Shown here piece after piece: positions 23,686 to 35,200 of a DNA stretch of 64,000 nucleotides. Location of the stretch: NCBI GenBank assembly GCA_963920665.1, contig OY987268.1, positions 9,550,501 to 9,614,500 on the forward strand. The letters are read 5' to 3'. The first letter of the stretch is position 1; each line of letters opens with the position of its first letter. Source of the stretch: Straminergon stramineum (taxonomy: Eukaryota; Streptophyta; Bryopsida; Hypnales; Calliergonaceae). A program made the translations under genes and the position numbers. The notes beneath the pieces are model-generated. The model was given only the letters and a program-made list of their open reading frames with translations. It was not told the DNA's origin and made no database searches.

Positions 23686-26600
23686 AGAGATGAACACCTC
23701 TTTGAGGGTCGTGAGGATGCTCAACCCCTAAAGCTAGCCCCCTTCCATGACGGATGGGTTTATAAGTTCACATATCGTGGAGCCTTCAGCCTTAGAGTTG
23801 TATATCGCTGCAACAACAAAATTACAAAGTGGGGGATTCAGTAGAAGGAAGATGCTGATGGTGGAGTCAAAATCGTTCTGAGTTTTGTCAAGCACGGAAG
23901 GGTGAACTTGACCGCAGGCTTGAACATTCTCGAAATGCAAGGTCTCGATGAGTTCAACATCTTCGTTACAATTGAGGAAAAGATAGGAAAATTAGAGCGA
24001 TCAAGAATATATGGGCTTATTCTAGATTACAGTAAAATGGACCTCGGTTTACGTCACAGTTGTGTAGAGCGTGGATTATTGTTTTGCAAGAGTGATGTCC
24101 CAAGGCGGACTCCTAAGAGCATGGATGTACAGTGGGATCTGATCAAAGAGGCTCGAGACGACGTGAACCTTACCCCAAAAAACGTTCAAGCCATGCCACT
24201 TGAGCCATCACCAAAAAAGAAGACTAAGAAACGAAAGTCTTTGGTGGGAGCCCCCGGCGATGCTGAGAATGACAAAGCAAAGAAGCTTACCCTTGCCCAA
24301 TGCATAAAAATGAATGAGGGGGAAGTGAAGAAGCTTCAACCCAAGGACATGAAGGTCATGAAGGCTCTTTATAAGATTACATTTGATCCTTTGTATAAAT
24401 GGGGAAAAAAACCATTCATAGATGTGGTTGGGGAGTCGCTGCGTGTGCATTTTGATTACTTGTACAAGGCTCCAATCCCTCAACTTGTGTATTGGGGAAT
24501 TGAAGAGGGTTGATTGAAGAGTATGAAAAACAAGGCATGCTTAGAAACCGACTACTAGTCTCAATTCAAACACATTGTTGTTCTTCCCGTGAAACAAGGG
24601 CCATACAATGCATGTGGGCAGCCCAAATTCTATGATACCTGCCCAAAGAGAGAGTTCCTGAAGAATGACACACCCTACTTTATCATTGGAGGCCAGCATA
24701 CAGTGGAAGCATATATGACCCTAGTGCAAGATGGGGAGATCCCCGAGTGTGACAAGTAGGAGGCATCGACTTTTAATATCATTCCAATCTATGCTCCTTA
24801 CAGCAAATGGAATGACCTCATATTACTCTCGCGAGCCTTTAACCAAAATGTAGTTGGTGAACAGAGAGAACAATCATTTACTAAACAGCTCATCCATGCA
24901 AGGATCAAATGGAAAGAAATGGGAAGTCCATAGCCATCATACGGTGGCCAAGCGCACATAGAGCTGTACTTGGTATGTTTCTTCTCCTCATATACTCCTT
25001 GTTGGTAGATTATAAGAATGCTTAAGTCTTTATAGGTCGAATTCCTTTGAAAATGACTTTGTGGTCTTATAATTTCATCTATATTTGTTAGTATGATTTT
25101 TGTGTATGAATGTTTTTTTGAAGTCATCTAGAGATGTCCAAATGACTTGAATATGGACAAACTTCAATTTCCTATTTTTTTTGCCGACCATTGGTCTTCA
25201 AATCATTTGGAGATCTCCAGATAATTCTAAACTTCATTTTCCATTTTTTTTCGTTACCATGCTCCTCATTGCTTATGGTATTGATAATTTGTCTTTTTAA
25301 ATGTTGTGAGTATCAATTCTATTAAATCCATCTAGTCATATATAGATGATTAAAATACAGGTAGTCCTTTTCATTTACGCCCCCATTTATTTTTTGCCCT
25401 GAGCATCTGTGCTGAAGTCATCTGGAGATCTCCAAATGACTTGAATATGGACAGACTTTGATTTCCTATTTTTTTGGCCCAATCATTGGTCTTCAAATCA
25501 TTTGGAGATCTCCAAATGATTCTAAACTTCATTTCCCATTTTTTTTTCTTGATCATGCTTTGGACCACTTTTGCTATTCATAATTTCTCTAGTTGTAGTT
25601 TGTGAGTACCACTTTTGTTAAATTCATTTGGAGCTCTCCAAATAGTCTCATTATGAATGCCTTGGTAATGAAATATAGAAGAAGTTAAATGAAGAGAGTG
25701 ACAATAGAGTAATTCTGACATGTCTCTTATGCAAGAGTTCTTTCCAATTATGTCCACCATCTTTACAACTATAAAAGGCAATGAGGCAACTGCGAAAATT
25801 CCATTATTATTCCTTGACAACGACGATGACATAAATAGATGGATCCGAATTGAAGAAAAGTACGTTCAATATATGCTCCTTGGTACTAAAGGGAGCTTAT
25901 CCAAAAAAGTGGATGCAAGGTGGAAGCCATTGACAATCAACGACTTCAAACCTCTTTACGGTCTTCGCTCGGAGGATATCAACTACTTGGCAGGTCTTGT
26001 CGAAATCGAGAAAATCTGCTTTAAGAGCACGAAGGCCAAAAAACATGGCGTTGGATCTTCACTCCCATCTCTATATGATGTTGGTTAGAGAGAGAGGCTT
26101 GTCTGGGCAATGAAAAATGAAATGATGTGGCACTACTGGAAGTTCTATCTTCCAAGCAAGAAGCCTAAGTACGTGCCATACACGGATGTGGACTGGGAGG
26201 ACTTTTCGATAGAGATGAAGATCTTGCGTTTGGAAATATGTCATTGGGTGGACAAAGCTATGTCGACAGAGGCCAGAAACTAGTGGTTGGAGGGACGAAC
26301 AAGGAATTTGAACAAAACCCACAAGCCCTTAGACTGTCCAAAGGCTGTACACGACTTGTAGGAAGTATTCATCCATGAGAAGGCTGAAGTGGCTATGGTA
26401 GAGGCTTTGGAAAAGGGCTTTGCAAAGTTCTATTTGTCTAAAACCATAGACGAACACTTCTAAAACATTAGCGGAGCTCTTACTCAACCAGATGTGGTTG
26501 CTTGGCGAGGAAAGGGAAAAAGACACCTCTATATTTGGTACATGTTTGAGGCCTCACCGAGCAGTCCTCAAGCCAAGATTCTGGAAGGCCGAAAGCTACG

Positions 26601-28804
26601 AAGATTTTTTGATGCACTTAAAGTCACATACTCTGATTGAAACATAGTTGAAGTTCGGTCTCCTGCCATTCTCATGACGGACACTCTAGGATTTCACGAA
26701 ATATTGGCTCATTTATGCAAAAGAAATTGTGAAATAGAAAACTGTCTTTGGGATTGGCACATCATTCACTACATTGTAGGAATCGAAGATGGCTTTCGTG
26801 AGTTTGCTGTGGGGGAGGAGTTCGATGTTTATCTAGTGTTCTGTTTCGGATACAATGCAATGGAGAGTGCACGGAAATGCTTCAAAACCTTCTTCCCCAA
26901 CAATGCCCCCATCAAAGCAGTGTACTATTCAAAGGACATGCCGACAAAAGTTGATATATCTTGGAAACGTGCAGGTGTTCCCTATCTGAGGTCAAATACC
27001 ACGTTAGTAATATTTGCAGGTTTCCTTGAGGCCGACATGGTTCTAGTGAATGTGAATGGGGGTCTTGAAATTACTCACCTTGGAGCGGTGAGATTTTCGG
27101 ACATACTTTACTTTGATGTGCAATGATTTATACTTTTCCATTGAAAACTCACTTATATTTGTTGTCTTGGAGCAATGGGGTCGATTGAAGATTCTTGAAA
27201 TTTCTCATTCCAAGGATGCTAAATCGAGAGGGCAAATGATTGCCAAGCACATCATAGAGTAGTTCAGCATCAATGATAGACCGAAACCGGCAGGTACTAT
27301 TGCAGACCTTGAAACGTCGGCTTCAGAACACCAATCTGCAACTTCGGAATATAAACCTATGGTTGTGAGTCGCCAAACAGGACGTCATATTGAGGAATTG
27401 TCAGCTGATACGTCTGAATTGGAGGAGAATATTGATGACTACTACTCCGAGAAGAGTAAGGGGATGGTACCACGCAAACGTATCTTAATTGAAGTGAGTA
27501 TTGCATGACCTTTAATCATCTGGAGATTTCCAAATGTTGGATTGTTGGCTAATGTTATAGGTCTCAAGTCTCATGTATTATATGCTATTGTCTCAGGATT
27601 TACCTCCCTCTCTAGCGGCGCCGCCAAAGTAATTGAAGAATCCGACTCCCAAAAAAACAAAATCTATAAAACGACCAAAGCCTTCAGAGGTGTTGGAGGG
27701 ACCAAGCAAGAAGAAAGGTAGGACCTCCCAATTGCTAAAGAATCCACTTGCTGCCAAGAATCGGAAGAAGGTGACAAAACTGCAAAAACTGCAAAACACT
27801 CCAAAGAATCGTAGGAAGGGAAATTTGAGTTCCGTGTTTAATTAGGCTACCAATATTTCAGGGGATGCATTTGAAGCCCTCGAGCGTTCATGATGTGGTG
27901 GAGTTTCTGATGTAGCAATGCCTAATGCTGAAATTACTGATGCTCAGATTTGTGACTATAGCATTGAAAATGACAATGATAGCACAACAATTGATCTTCT
28001 ACTCAATTATGCAATGGTTGCCCCAATTGTACCGATTGTTGAGTACTCTTGTTCGGAGATTCCGCAAATTGTTCAGTAGTCTTTGAATCTTGAAGTCATT
28101 GACGCCCCATGTCTAAGGGAGGATAGACTAGAGCTAGAGAAGGGCCCAAGTGCATCAAGAGATCCCCAGATGGTTCTAAATCCATTGATAATAGAAGGAA
28201 TGTCCAATTCGCTTCGAGTTGATACTTTGACGGACTTAAACCCGTTTAGTCCAAAGTCTATCCCTCGATGTGAAAGAGGGGTGTGTGGAAGGTTAGTTCC
28301 TTTGATAGGATCTAAGACCTTGTATGCATTCCCATACACAAATAATATGGGCACATGCTTCTAACATCATGTCTTAGCTTTCATTATTCTTTAATGCAAC
28401 AACTTGCTTGTGCTTCAGCTTTTTAACAACTAGATGCTTTTTGTTTGTTTATGGATAGAAATTGCAAGTAGTTGACTTGGATGACTCTCGTGATGGAGTT
28501 CTTTCCGTTGTCTCGCCAATCGTGGAGGAAGGGAAGAGAGCCGAGATGCTACCATCTGAGGGGAAGGGACCCGAGTTGGAAGTGGAGAAGGTGTTGGATA
28601 TGGCGGAATTGGAGGAGGGGGCGGACATGCTGCATTCTAAAGGAATTGGGGCCAATTTGGAAGTTTAGAAGGGGTCGGATGTGGCTGTATTGGGGGAGGG
28701 GCCTGAGTTGGAAGTAGAAGAGGGGGTCAATAGTGCAAAGGAGGGGAAGGAGTTTGAGGTGAAAGAGGGGAAGGACGGCAATGTGGGCGTTGTCGAAGGT
28801 GCTT
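23686..28804 (+). pseudogene. Decayed multi-exon gene of unknown family with a ParB-like box
   Basis: One continuous reading frame can be followed through exons at about 23686-24972, 25708-27087, 27173-27494, 27595-28363 and 28460-28804, joined by plausible GT-AG introns. The first holds a basic NLS-like patch (PSPKKKTKKRKS) and later PYFIIGGQHTVEAYM, which resembles the GGxH box of ParB-type domains. The middle has aromatic-rich sequence (WDWHIIHYIVGIEDGF, FCFGYNAMESARKCF) that I do not recognise. The end is Lys-rich, then an acidic repeat of GPELEVE units. Stops interrupt it at 23842, 24511, 24556, 24757, 24931, 26086, 26281, 26359, 26461, 26638, 27260, 27630, 27843, 27891, 28077 and 28666, but no frameshift is seen. 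Nearly all stops could come from CAG, CAA or CGA. The exon model is inferred; the function is unknown. Confidence 0.5.
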
Positions 28805-28899
28805 GAAGTGACATTCTCTTTTTGTTACATATGTTGTACATTACCTGTCTTCATTATTAGGGATTTGCTTCTAACTTGGGTCTTTCTCCTTGGTGTCTA

Positions 28900-29550
28900 G
28901 GTGGACTCAAGGCTGTGGAGACGATGATAATTGTGCCTGATCAGGTATTAACTCAGGAATATAATGTCGTCCTAGATTTGAATGGACTTCTCATTCAACA
29001 GATTTTCCATAGAACTAATCCAACAATGAAGTGGAGATTGGGTCTAACGGCGTTCCTTGACTGGCTATTTCCTAGAACACGGATCATCTTCTGGAGTAGT
29101 GCTTTGGAGAAGAACATGCTACCGTTGTTACGGATAGTTCTGTCACATACTACTATTGGTTACAAAGAGGTCCTGTATCTTATGCAAATGGATTGCACTC
29201 AGTCGTCGTATAAGAATCTAGCTCAACTAAATAAGCCCTATTTTTTGAAGGATATGACAATCTTGGTTCTCATGGAGGAAGTAGATTCTGTAGACAATGT
29301 ACTCTTGATTGACGACAGTCCAGTGAAGAATCTGTTGAATAATTCTCACAATGCCATTCACCCACAAACCTGGTCTGGTGATGAGTTTGACAACTTCTTG
29401 AATGCATGCTTATGGCCTTGGCTCAACGGTCTTCTGAAGTCCAACAAAGTTGTGCCGGTTTATATCCGGGCTAACCCGCTTTTCAGTTGTCAGATGTCGA
29501 AGGATCCACCATGCAATCTCAGAAATTGCATTTTGAAGGGATGTTTGTAG
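28900..29550 (+). CDS. HAD/FCP1-like (CTD small phosphatase fold) protein or C-terminal exon
   Basis: An uninterrupted exon of about 216 codons follows a good acceptor (GTGTCTAG at 28899). It shows the HAD/NIF order: VVLDLNGLLI (motif I, with the nucleophile Asp but Asn-Gly where the second Asp of DxDxT belongs), IIFWSSALEKN (motif II), PYFLKDM (Lys motif III) and VLLIDDSPVKN (motif IV), then HNAIHPQTW and LWPWL. The family dephosphorylates phosphoserine, typically on RNA polymerase II. With Asn at the general-acid position activity is doubtful, so it may be a binding domain. No start codon suits a separate gene, and it may be the last exon of the decayed gene upstream. Unlike that gene it has no stops. 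Confidence 0.6.
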   Translation, partial: GGLKAVETMIIVPDQVLTQEYNVVLDLNGLLIQQIFHRTNPTMKWRLGLTAFLDWLFPRTRIIFWSSALEKNMLPLLRIVLSHTTIGYKEVLYLMQMDCTQSSYKNLAQLNKPYFLKDMTILVLMEEVDSVDNVLLIDDSPVKNLLNNSHNAIHPQTWSGDEFDNFLNACLWPWLNGLLKSNKVVPVYIRANPLFSCQMSKDPPCNLRNCILKGCL

Positions 29551-30357
29551 GCCTAGTACTTGTATCTGAAAGATATCATCTAGAGATCTCTAGATGATGA
29601 ATTCCAAGACATTCTTCATAATCACTGCACTTCTATAGTTGTATATAGGAATGGGAATAATGACTCTGACATTCTTGAACATATTGTAAATATTGGGAAT
29701 GCACTTTCTTTTACCATTAGCGCCATAACTATTGTATCTTCTCAAATGACAGGCTTTTTGTAATCTTATTGTATGTAAAACTATAGGTGCATTTGTCAAT
29801 TACTATTTGGTAGTTGGCCTTGCAAGTGAACATATGTAGTTTTCAATCTGCAAATTTTATCTGGATGTCTAATAAAAGATACATTTCTATGCCGACATTG
29901 ATTTTACTCTATATTTCGAAGAATCTTTTGCAATTGAAATAATTTACATATTGTATTGAATCGTTAGGATAGTAATGCATAAGGATAGCACTTACGGTAC
30001 AAGTCCCACAGAGGTTTTTTGTAACTTGCACATGATTTTGAAATTCTAAAGTCTGCTTTGCGGTCTTCCTGCTTGTTTTGTGGTAAATGCACTTTAGGGT
30101 ACCATTTGCGTATGTACTTTGTTTGGTGTGCCATGGTTGTTTATTGTAAATTCTATTTTGCAAGGCATCTAGAGATCTTCCAATGTTTTTAGTTCGTTTG
30201 TCATGCAGTTGGATGTTGTCTACAATTGATTATGTGTTGAGGTGGGTCTTTGCAGAGGGTGGTTGTCATCGTATTGATAGGTCCTCTATGCATTGAGGGT
30301 ATTGTCTCTATTGTTGAATAGAATATACAGTTGGGGAGCTTCGGATATTTGGTTTGA
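29551..30357. other. Gene-free spacer in the palindrome block
   Basis: AT-rich sequence between the two HAD-like pieces. It contains palindrome copies at 29578 (CATCTAGAGATCTCTAGATG) and 30166. No supported coding sequence. Confidence 0.45.
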
Positions 30358-30678
30358 TTGTTGTTGGGACGCATTGTTGTTGGTATTTGGTCAAGGATGA
30401 ATACTTCAAAATTGGAATACCTCTTTCAATTTATTATTCCAGAAAATATAGTAACCAGGCTATTTGTTGTTCAAGGATGTGATTTATCGGACAAGTCAAA
30501 TCCACATCCTAATAGGAAGGAGTTCTTTAGGGAACTCTTTAGTAGGGATGCAATGCACAATTTGCTTAGGAATCACACTGTTGTGTTCATTGACATCAAT
30601 CCCCTAAACATACTTCAAAGGTCTATAATACTCCCACATGTTTATATTAGGGATACCCGCATTCTAGAGATCAAGTAG
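30358..30678 (+). pseudogene. Second HAD/FCP1-like fragment
   Basis: About 105 codons read VVGIWSRMNTSKLEYLFQF, then LFVVQGCDLSD, then VVFIDINPLNIL. In NIF/FCP1-like proteins a GIWSSM-type segment (motif II) is followed by a Leu-rich helix and later an IDD-type motif IV; here the last is FIDINP. The N-terminal part with motif I is missing or out of frame upstream, where a TGA precedes the open stretch. It looks like a relic of a second, diverged HAD-like domain. The match is by pattern only. Confidence 0.4.
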
Positions 30679-30796
30679 ACTAGTTTCAGAACTCTAAGTA
30701 GTGGAAGGCACATGCCTATTCCTTTGTGTCTCTAAGTGAATAAATATGGGTGAATCCACCTTACTTTAGTAGACAAATGTCTTTGTGCATGAACTT

Positions 30797-31140
30797 GTGG
30801 AAGAATGTTGAGGGAATGGCATTTGAAGATCTCCAGATCTCCAGATCTCCCATTCCTAAGTTTGGTTTTGGAATTGTCTTCTACTTTGAACTTGTGAAAG
30901 AATGTTGAGGGAATGGCATTTGAAGATCTCTAGATCTCCCATTCCTAAGTTTGGTTTTGGAATTGTCTTCTATTTTGTACTTGTGAAAGAATGTTGAGGG
31001 AATGGCATCTAAAGTTTTCCTGATCTCCCATTCCCAAGTCTTGTTCTCGAATTCTCTTTTGTGTGTGAACTTGTGGAAGAAAATTGATGGATGGCATTTG
31101 AAGATCTCCAAATGTCCAATTTCAAAGTTAAGTATTGGAA
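30797..31140. repeat. Tandem repeat of about 89-97 bp, four units
   Basis: Units begin GAACTTGTGGAAGAATGTTGAGGG or close variants, near 30790, 30890, 30980 and 31068. Each contains GGCATTTGAAGATCTCC, a half of the 20-bp palindrome, then CCCATTCCTAAGTTTGG and TTTTGGAATTGTCTTCT. The first unit has an extra AGATCTCC duplication. The last unit is the most diverged. Confidence 0.85.
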
Positions 31141-31516
31141 CTCCAATGTTTGATGGAGGAACTAAATGCCTCTACATCATCATGTAGATGTTTTAGAATA
31201 TAAATGCTCATTGCTTACATACAATCTACAGTTTTTAAGAGCTAATTTTTGGTATTCTTTTATATGAAGATATCTCCAAATGGATTGGTTAATTACAAAT
31301 ACAACCAATTTGCATGTTTGCATTGCTAAAATATGTTATCTCATACAGCTCTTAGTATATTTATAGGCTCTATCAAATAGAGTCCTTTGTACTTCAAATG
31401 TCATTGCGGTCTCAAATGCATCATAACGTAGGTAGTTTTCATCTGGAGATCTTCTGAAGAAAAGTCCAAAATTCCCCCCACAATCCAAAAGTAGTTAAAT
31501 GTGACATAATTTTTGA

Positions 31517-31945
31517 AATGCAATTTTTATTTATAAGTAGAAATTGCAAATAGCTTCAAATAAACACTTGCATGTTGAAATTTTCAATGGTGAAAATCAT
31601 GAAAAGACTTTAAACTTTTCATTGGGACCATTCTCAAAGCAAATGGATAAGTACAATTTCTTAGATCTCAAATCAAATGAAATTGCCAAGCTTTGCATAA
31701 AGCCGGGAAATGAAGAAACATTAGCAAGCATTACACTCCACTTTTAGTACACATATGCCTTTGAAGACCTCTCAATAATTGAATATGTACTTTTCTCCAT
31801 AAAAAATGAAAATTTTCCATAGTTAGCCCTCAAAACTGCCCGAAAATTTTTTTTAACCAATCACAGGAATTTAACTGTCCAAGCAGAAATGGGCCTGAAA
31901 TTTCAGATCGACCATATATGGTCGTTAAGGCAGTTAGGGGTTAAT
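31517..31945. repeat. Dispersed repeat, copy of 46470-46885
   Basis: About 430 bp match 46470-46885 in the same orientation. Shared words include AAGTAGAAATTGCAAATA, AAATGGATAAGTACAATTT, ATATGCCTTTGAAGACCTCTC and GGGGTTAAT at the right end. The copies differ by many substitutions and small gaps. No coding capacity, inverted ends or target duplication could be identified. Confidence 0.8.
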
Positions 31946-31960
31946 GACACTCAAAATAGA

Positions 31961-32163
31961 AGCCTTAGGCTGAAGGCTTGGGGTATTCCAAATCTCCTCA
32001 CAATGCGAAGCATGATCTCTTAAAAACAAGATTCAAATTAGTAGTAGACATCTTCAATGGCACTGCCACATACTGTTGCCTGTTTGGTCATTTCATTGAA
32101 GAGGTATTGCCATTACTCGTAGTATTTAGTCGTCATCACTGTCATTACTGTTCACAAGGTCAA
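31961..32163 (-). pseudogene. Fossil of the NSE2/MMS21 gene 3' end next to PAP
   Basis: This stretch matches 41210-41406, the last codons and 3' flank of the SUMO-ligase gene, at roughly 75% by eye. On the minus strand it still reads DLVNSNDSDDD and TAA, against DLVNIDDSDDD and TAA in the intact gene. It begins about 40 bp beyond the PAP stop codon and has the same orientation as PAP. The PAP 3' untranslated region therefore probably runs through it. Confidence 0.82.
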
Positions 32164-32201
32164 CCCATTGCATACTTCTGGGATGCCTGCTTGGGGTTGG
32201 A

Positions 32202-35200
32202 TCACTGATCATAAGTAGATTTCTCTCTACGTTTCACGTTTTGGTTTCTACAAACGTCAGGTTGGCGCACTATGTAAATTTGATCACCCACCACTTCGTC
32301 ATATTTGTCTTGGTTTCGATGCCAAGTCCATAGCAAGTGTGTGCTGTTCTTCACCTGTTCATACAACATGGAGGCATGAGGCACTCACTAAATTCTTATC
32401 GAAAGCAGCTAGTTGTGCTGGATCCAAATTTAGACCCTAAGTGCCCAAATGAACCGAGAGTAGCAGCTTTTGTATCTCTAGGAATTAAATGAAATCATCA
32501 AGGTAGCTCAAGGAAGCTCACAAAATGTACTAGTAGGAAGAAATCATATGTTTTGGAAGCTATTGTCTTGGACTCTCAGCCTCCAAAGTGGACTATCTAT
32601 GTTTTAGTTTAGGCACATGATTAAAAGGTAGACCCCTAACCGCTACAATCTTGCAACTGGTCGAAAAACTTGAAAGTTTTCAATATTTTGAAGCGAAATC
32701 AGATTACACAAGGACTCAGATCACCGATCTCAGAGGCACTAAGTTACAAGGTCGATACAAAGTTTCTTATAGTGTCCTCATCTACTACTTCACAAAAAGG
32801 CAAAAAACACAAGCAGAAAGCACCAAGCGCAAATCGAAGTCTCACCTCTATGATGCCGTGTCCAAAGCTGCTATCACGCCAGGCACTCCAAACCGGTTGC
32901 TTGTCCGAGCAAAACTTGCCATTGGTGAAGTTGAAACCACAGTAACCACTCAGGTAAGCAAAAACCGGGTCAGGTGTTTTCATTGGTTGAGGGCATTCAC
33001 CCTCTGCATCAGCATGCGGTACAGCCAATCTCTCACCATTGCCACCATCTCCAACTGTGATGTACACAGGGCCACATGGATCGTAGTTGTAATTATATAC
33101 ACGATTGATTCGTTCATAAGCATGTACCTGCAACATGACAAAAAAGGTGTGAACATCACAACTAAACAATACTACCTGACACCACTCTTAGTAAGTCCCA
33201 TATCTACAAGAGTTAGACCAACGAGTGAGACAAGGGTCTTCAAATCTTGGTCTACTGAGATATGATTTCTACTAGTGAGTTTTATTTTTATCATGGACAC
33301 TTAATTGTCACCATAACCAAGTGAAGTGGCCCAGAAACACTGATTAGAGAAGTTCAGACGAGCATACATGGCCATGGAACATGACATCAACTCCATATGC
33401 ATAGAGAAGGTCTTCCATTGATTGTCGCATGCACTCAAATTCTCGATAGTGAGCCTTGTAGCTGCTGTACCACGGAGCGTGCAATAATGCAATGATCCAT
33501 GGTGTCACACTCCGGTCCACCTTCGCAAGATCTTCCTGTAGCCACCGATATTGCTCACCTGTTTCCACATTCACCATAAGAAAAAACATTCAGTAACGCT
33601 TAACACGAATGCCCAAATGCCCCAAAGTGCCCACTTCCGCATCTTCAGAAGATCACATAAACTATTTAGAAAACCCTCAAGACGTGCCAATAGAAAGTAC
33701 AAAATCATGTCCTCCATTTTGGAACAATAAAAACATCGTTTGAAAGTTTCCATTACGATTTGAGTGTAAGCTTCCAAATAAGGTATTCTAATAGGCACTG
33801 CATATTATAATGCATATAAGCTCTACAAAAATGCACAAAGTACTAACATATTCTCCAAAGCAAAAAGACTAACATAAGATTAACATCGGAGAACAGTCTT
33901 AGAAGCAGGAAATACAGTCCCACAGTGTCCAAAGTTCAAGCATTAGAACTCAACAACAGAAATAGGACTTACCGGTCCTGTTATAATCATCGTAGGACCC
34001 AATCATGACAAAATGGATGCCACCTGTGTTGAAAGAATAGTACATGCTGGTATTTGAGCCACTCTCTGCATGAGGGACCGCAAACCTGGCCTTGTACGCC
34101 ACAAAGCCTTGGTCGTGGATTTGTGGTTCATATTCATGATTGCCTTCTATGACCATAAAGGGGACTCTCGATGCTATCGGCTGGACCATTCTGCCAACCA
34201 ACACAAGAATCAATTACCTTGTACAACAAGCGGCTTAATGCAAGTGTCTCCACCCCAGATAGGAATGTCCATATGTGTCTTACAACATGATCCTCAATAT
34301 AATCCTCACTAAAGAAAATCTGAAGAATATTATACAATCTTCAAATGCAACTATTCCTTTTAACATAGGTCACATGAATACGAGTACCTCTGCCACATAT
34401 CCCAGCGAGGTTGATAAGTCTCGTGTATGGGAGTACTTTTCTCAAATGTTTTCTTATAGTCATTTGTGCCGGTTCCATTCGTAATGTACAAGTTTGCATA
34501 CGACATGTCCCCAATCATAAGAACAAGATCTGGATTGTTCTCAACCAGGTGGTCAAATGTCGAGGTCGAATTGTAGGTTAGTCCCAAGTCGCCAATAATG
34601 GCAATACGCGTGGGGTAACTAGACGGTCCCGGGGCTGGAAGGGTCGTAAAGGAACCCTCTTCGCTCATGGCCTTTAACGTTGGGTCCCCACACCTGTAGT
34701 AATATTTGGTATCCGGCTTCAGTCCTGTTCCATGAACATCCACCCCAAGTTCATAAACAGACTGAAAATCCAATCCAACTGCTAATTCTCATCAACAATC
34801 AACAAACTATGAACAAGCCACACTTCATCCCCTGTAGGACAAAGGATTCATGATTTAAAGAAGCCCAGTTTGATCGATCCCATTGTGAAAGATATCATTC
34901 AGATGGAGTGAAATTCTAAATCGACAGAACCAAAAAAGAACATTGCAGGAGTTGGTCCTAAAAGAAATAAGATTGAACAAAAAAGTTCCCCATGTGACCT
35001 ACTCAAAACTACCAGGAAAACATTTGGGCCTCTAGGACCACTACGAGTTAGCAAAGAAAGCAACACGATGAATTTTTCTCAAGCAAAAAGAGACACACTT
35101 GCCTGAAATGAATTTCTCTTCCAATGAAAGAGCGTCAAAGAGACAGACTTGCCTGAAATAAACTTGCCTGAAACAGTGGTGAATCTATACAAATATTTTA

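Larger units (their letters stand above)
23411..31459. repeat. Dispersed 20-bp palindrome family, consensus CATYTGGAGATCTCCARATG
   Basis: A perfect or near-perfect 20-bp palindrome recurs: 23411 (CATCTGGAGATCTCCAGATG), 23462, 23617, 25125, 25204, 25419, 25499, 25625, 27517, 29578, 30166, 31095, with weaker copies at 28153, 30820, 30917 and 31440. Nearly all are in introns or between coding blocks. I found none in the rest of the window. Such symmetry suggests a dimeric protein's binding site or a very short repeat that spreads within this block. Function is unknown. Confidence 0.85.

Noticed and set aside
23686..28804. U-to-C RNA editing or stop-codon reassignment as the main explanation for the stops
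   Set aside because: Such editing is known from organelles, not nuclear genes, and the host genes nearby use normal stops. It is kept only as a low-probability alternative to cytosine deamination.
23411..31459. Palindromic repeats as a CRISPR array
   Set aside because: Spacing is irregular (tens of bases to kilobases), there are no uniform spacers or cas genes, and the DNA is plant nuclear.
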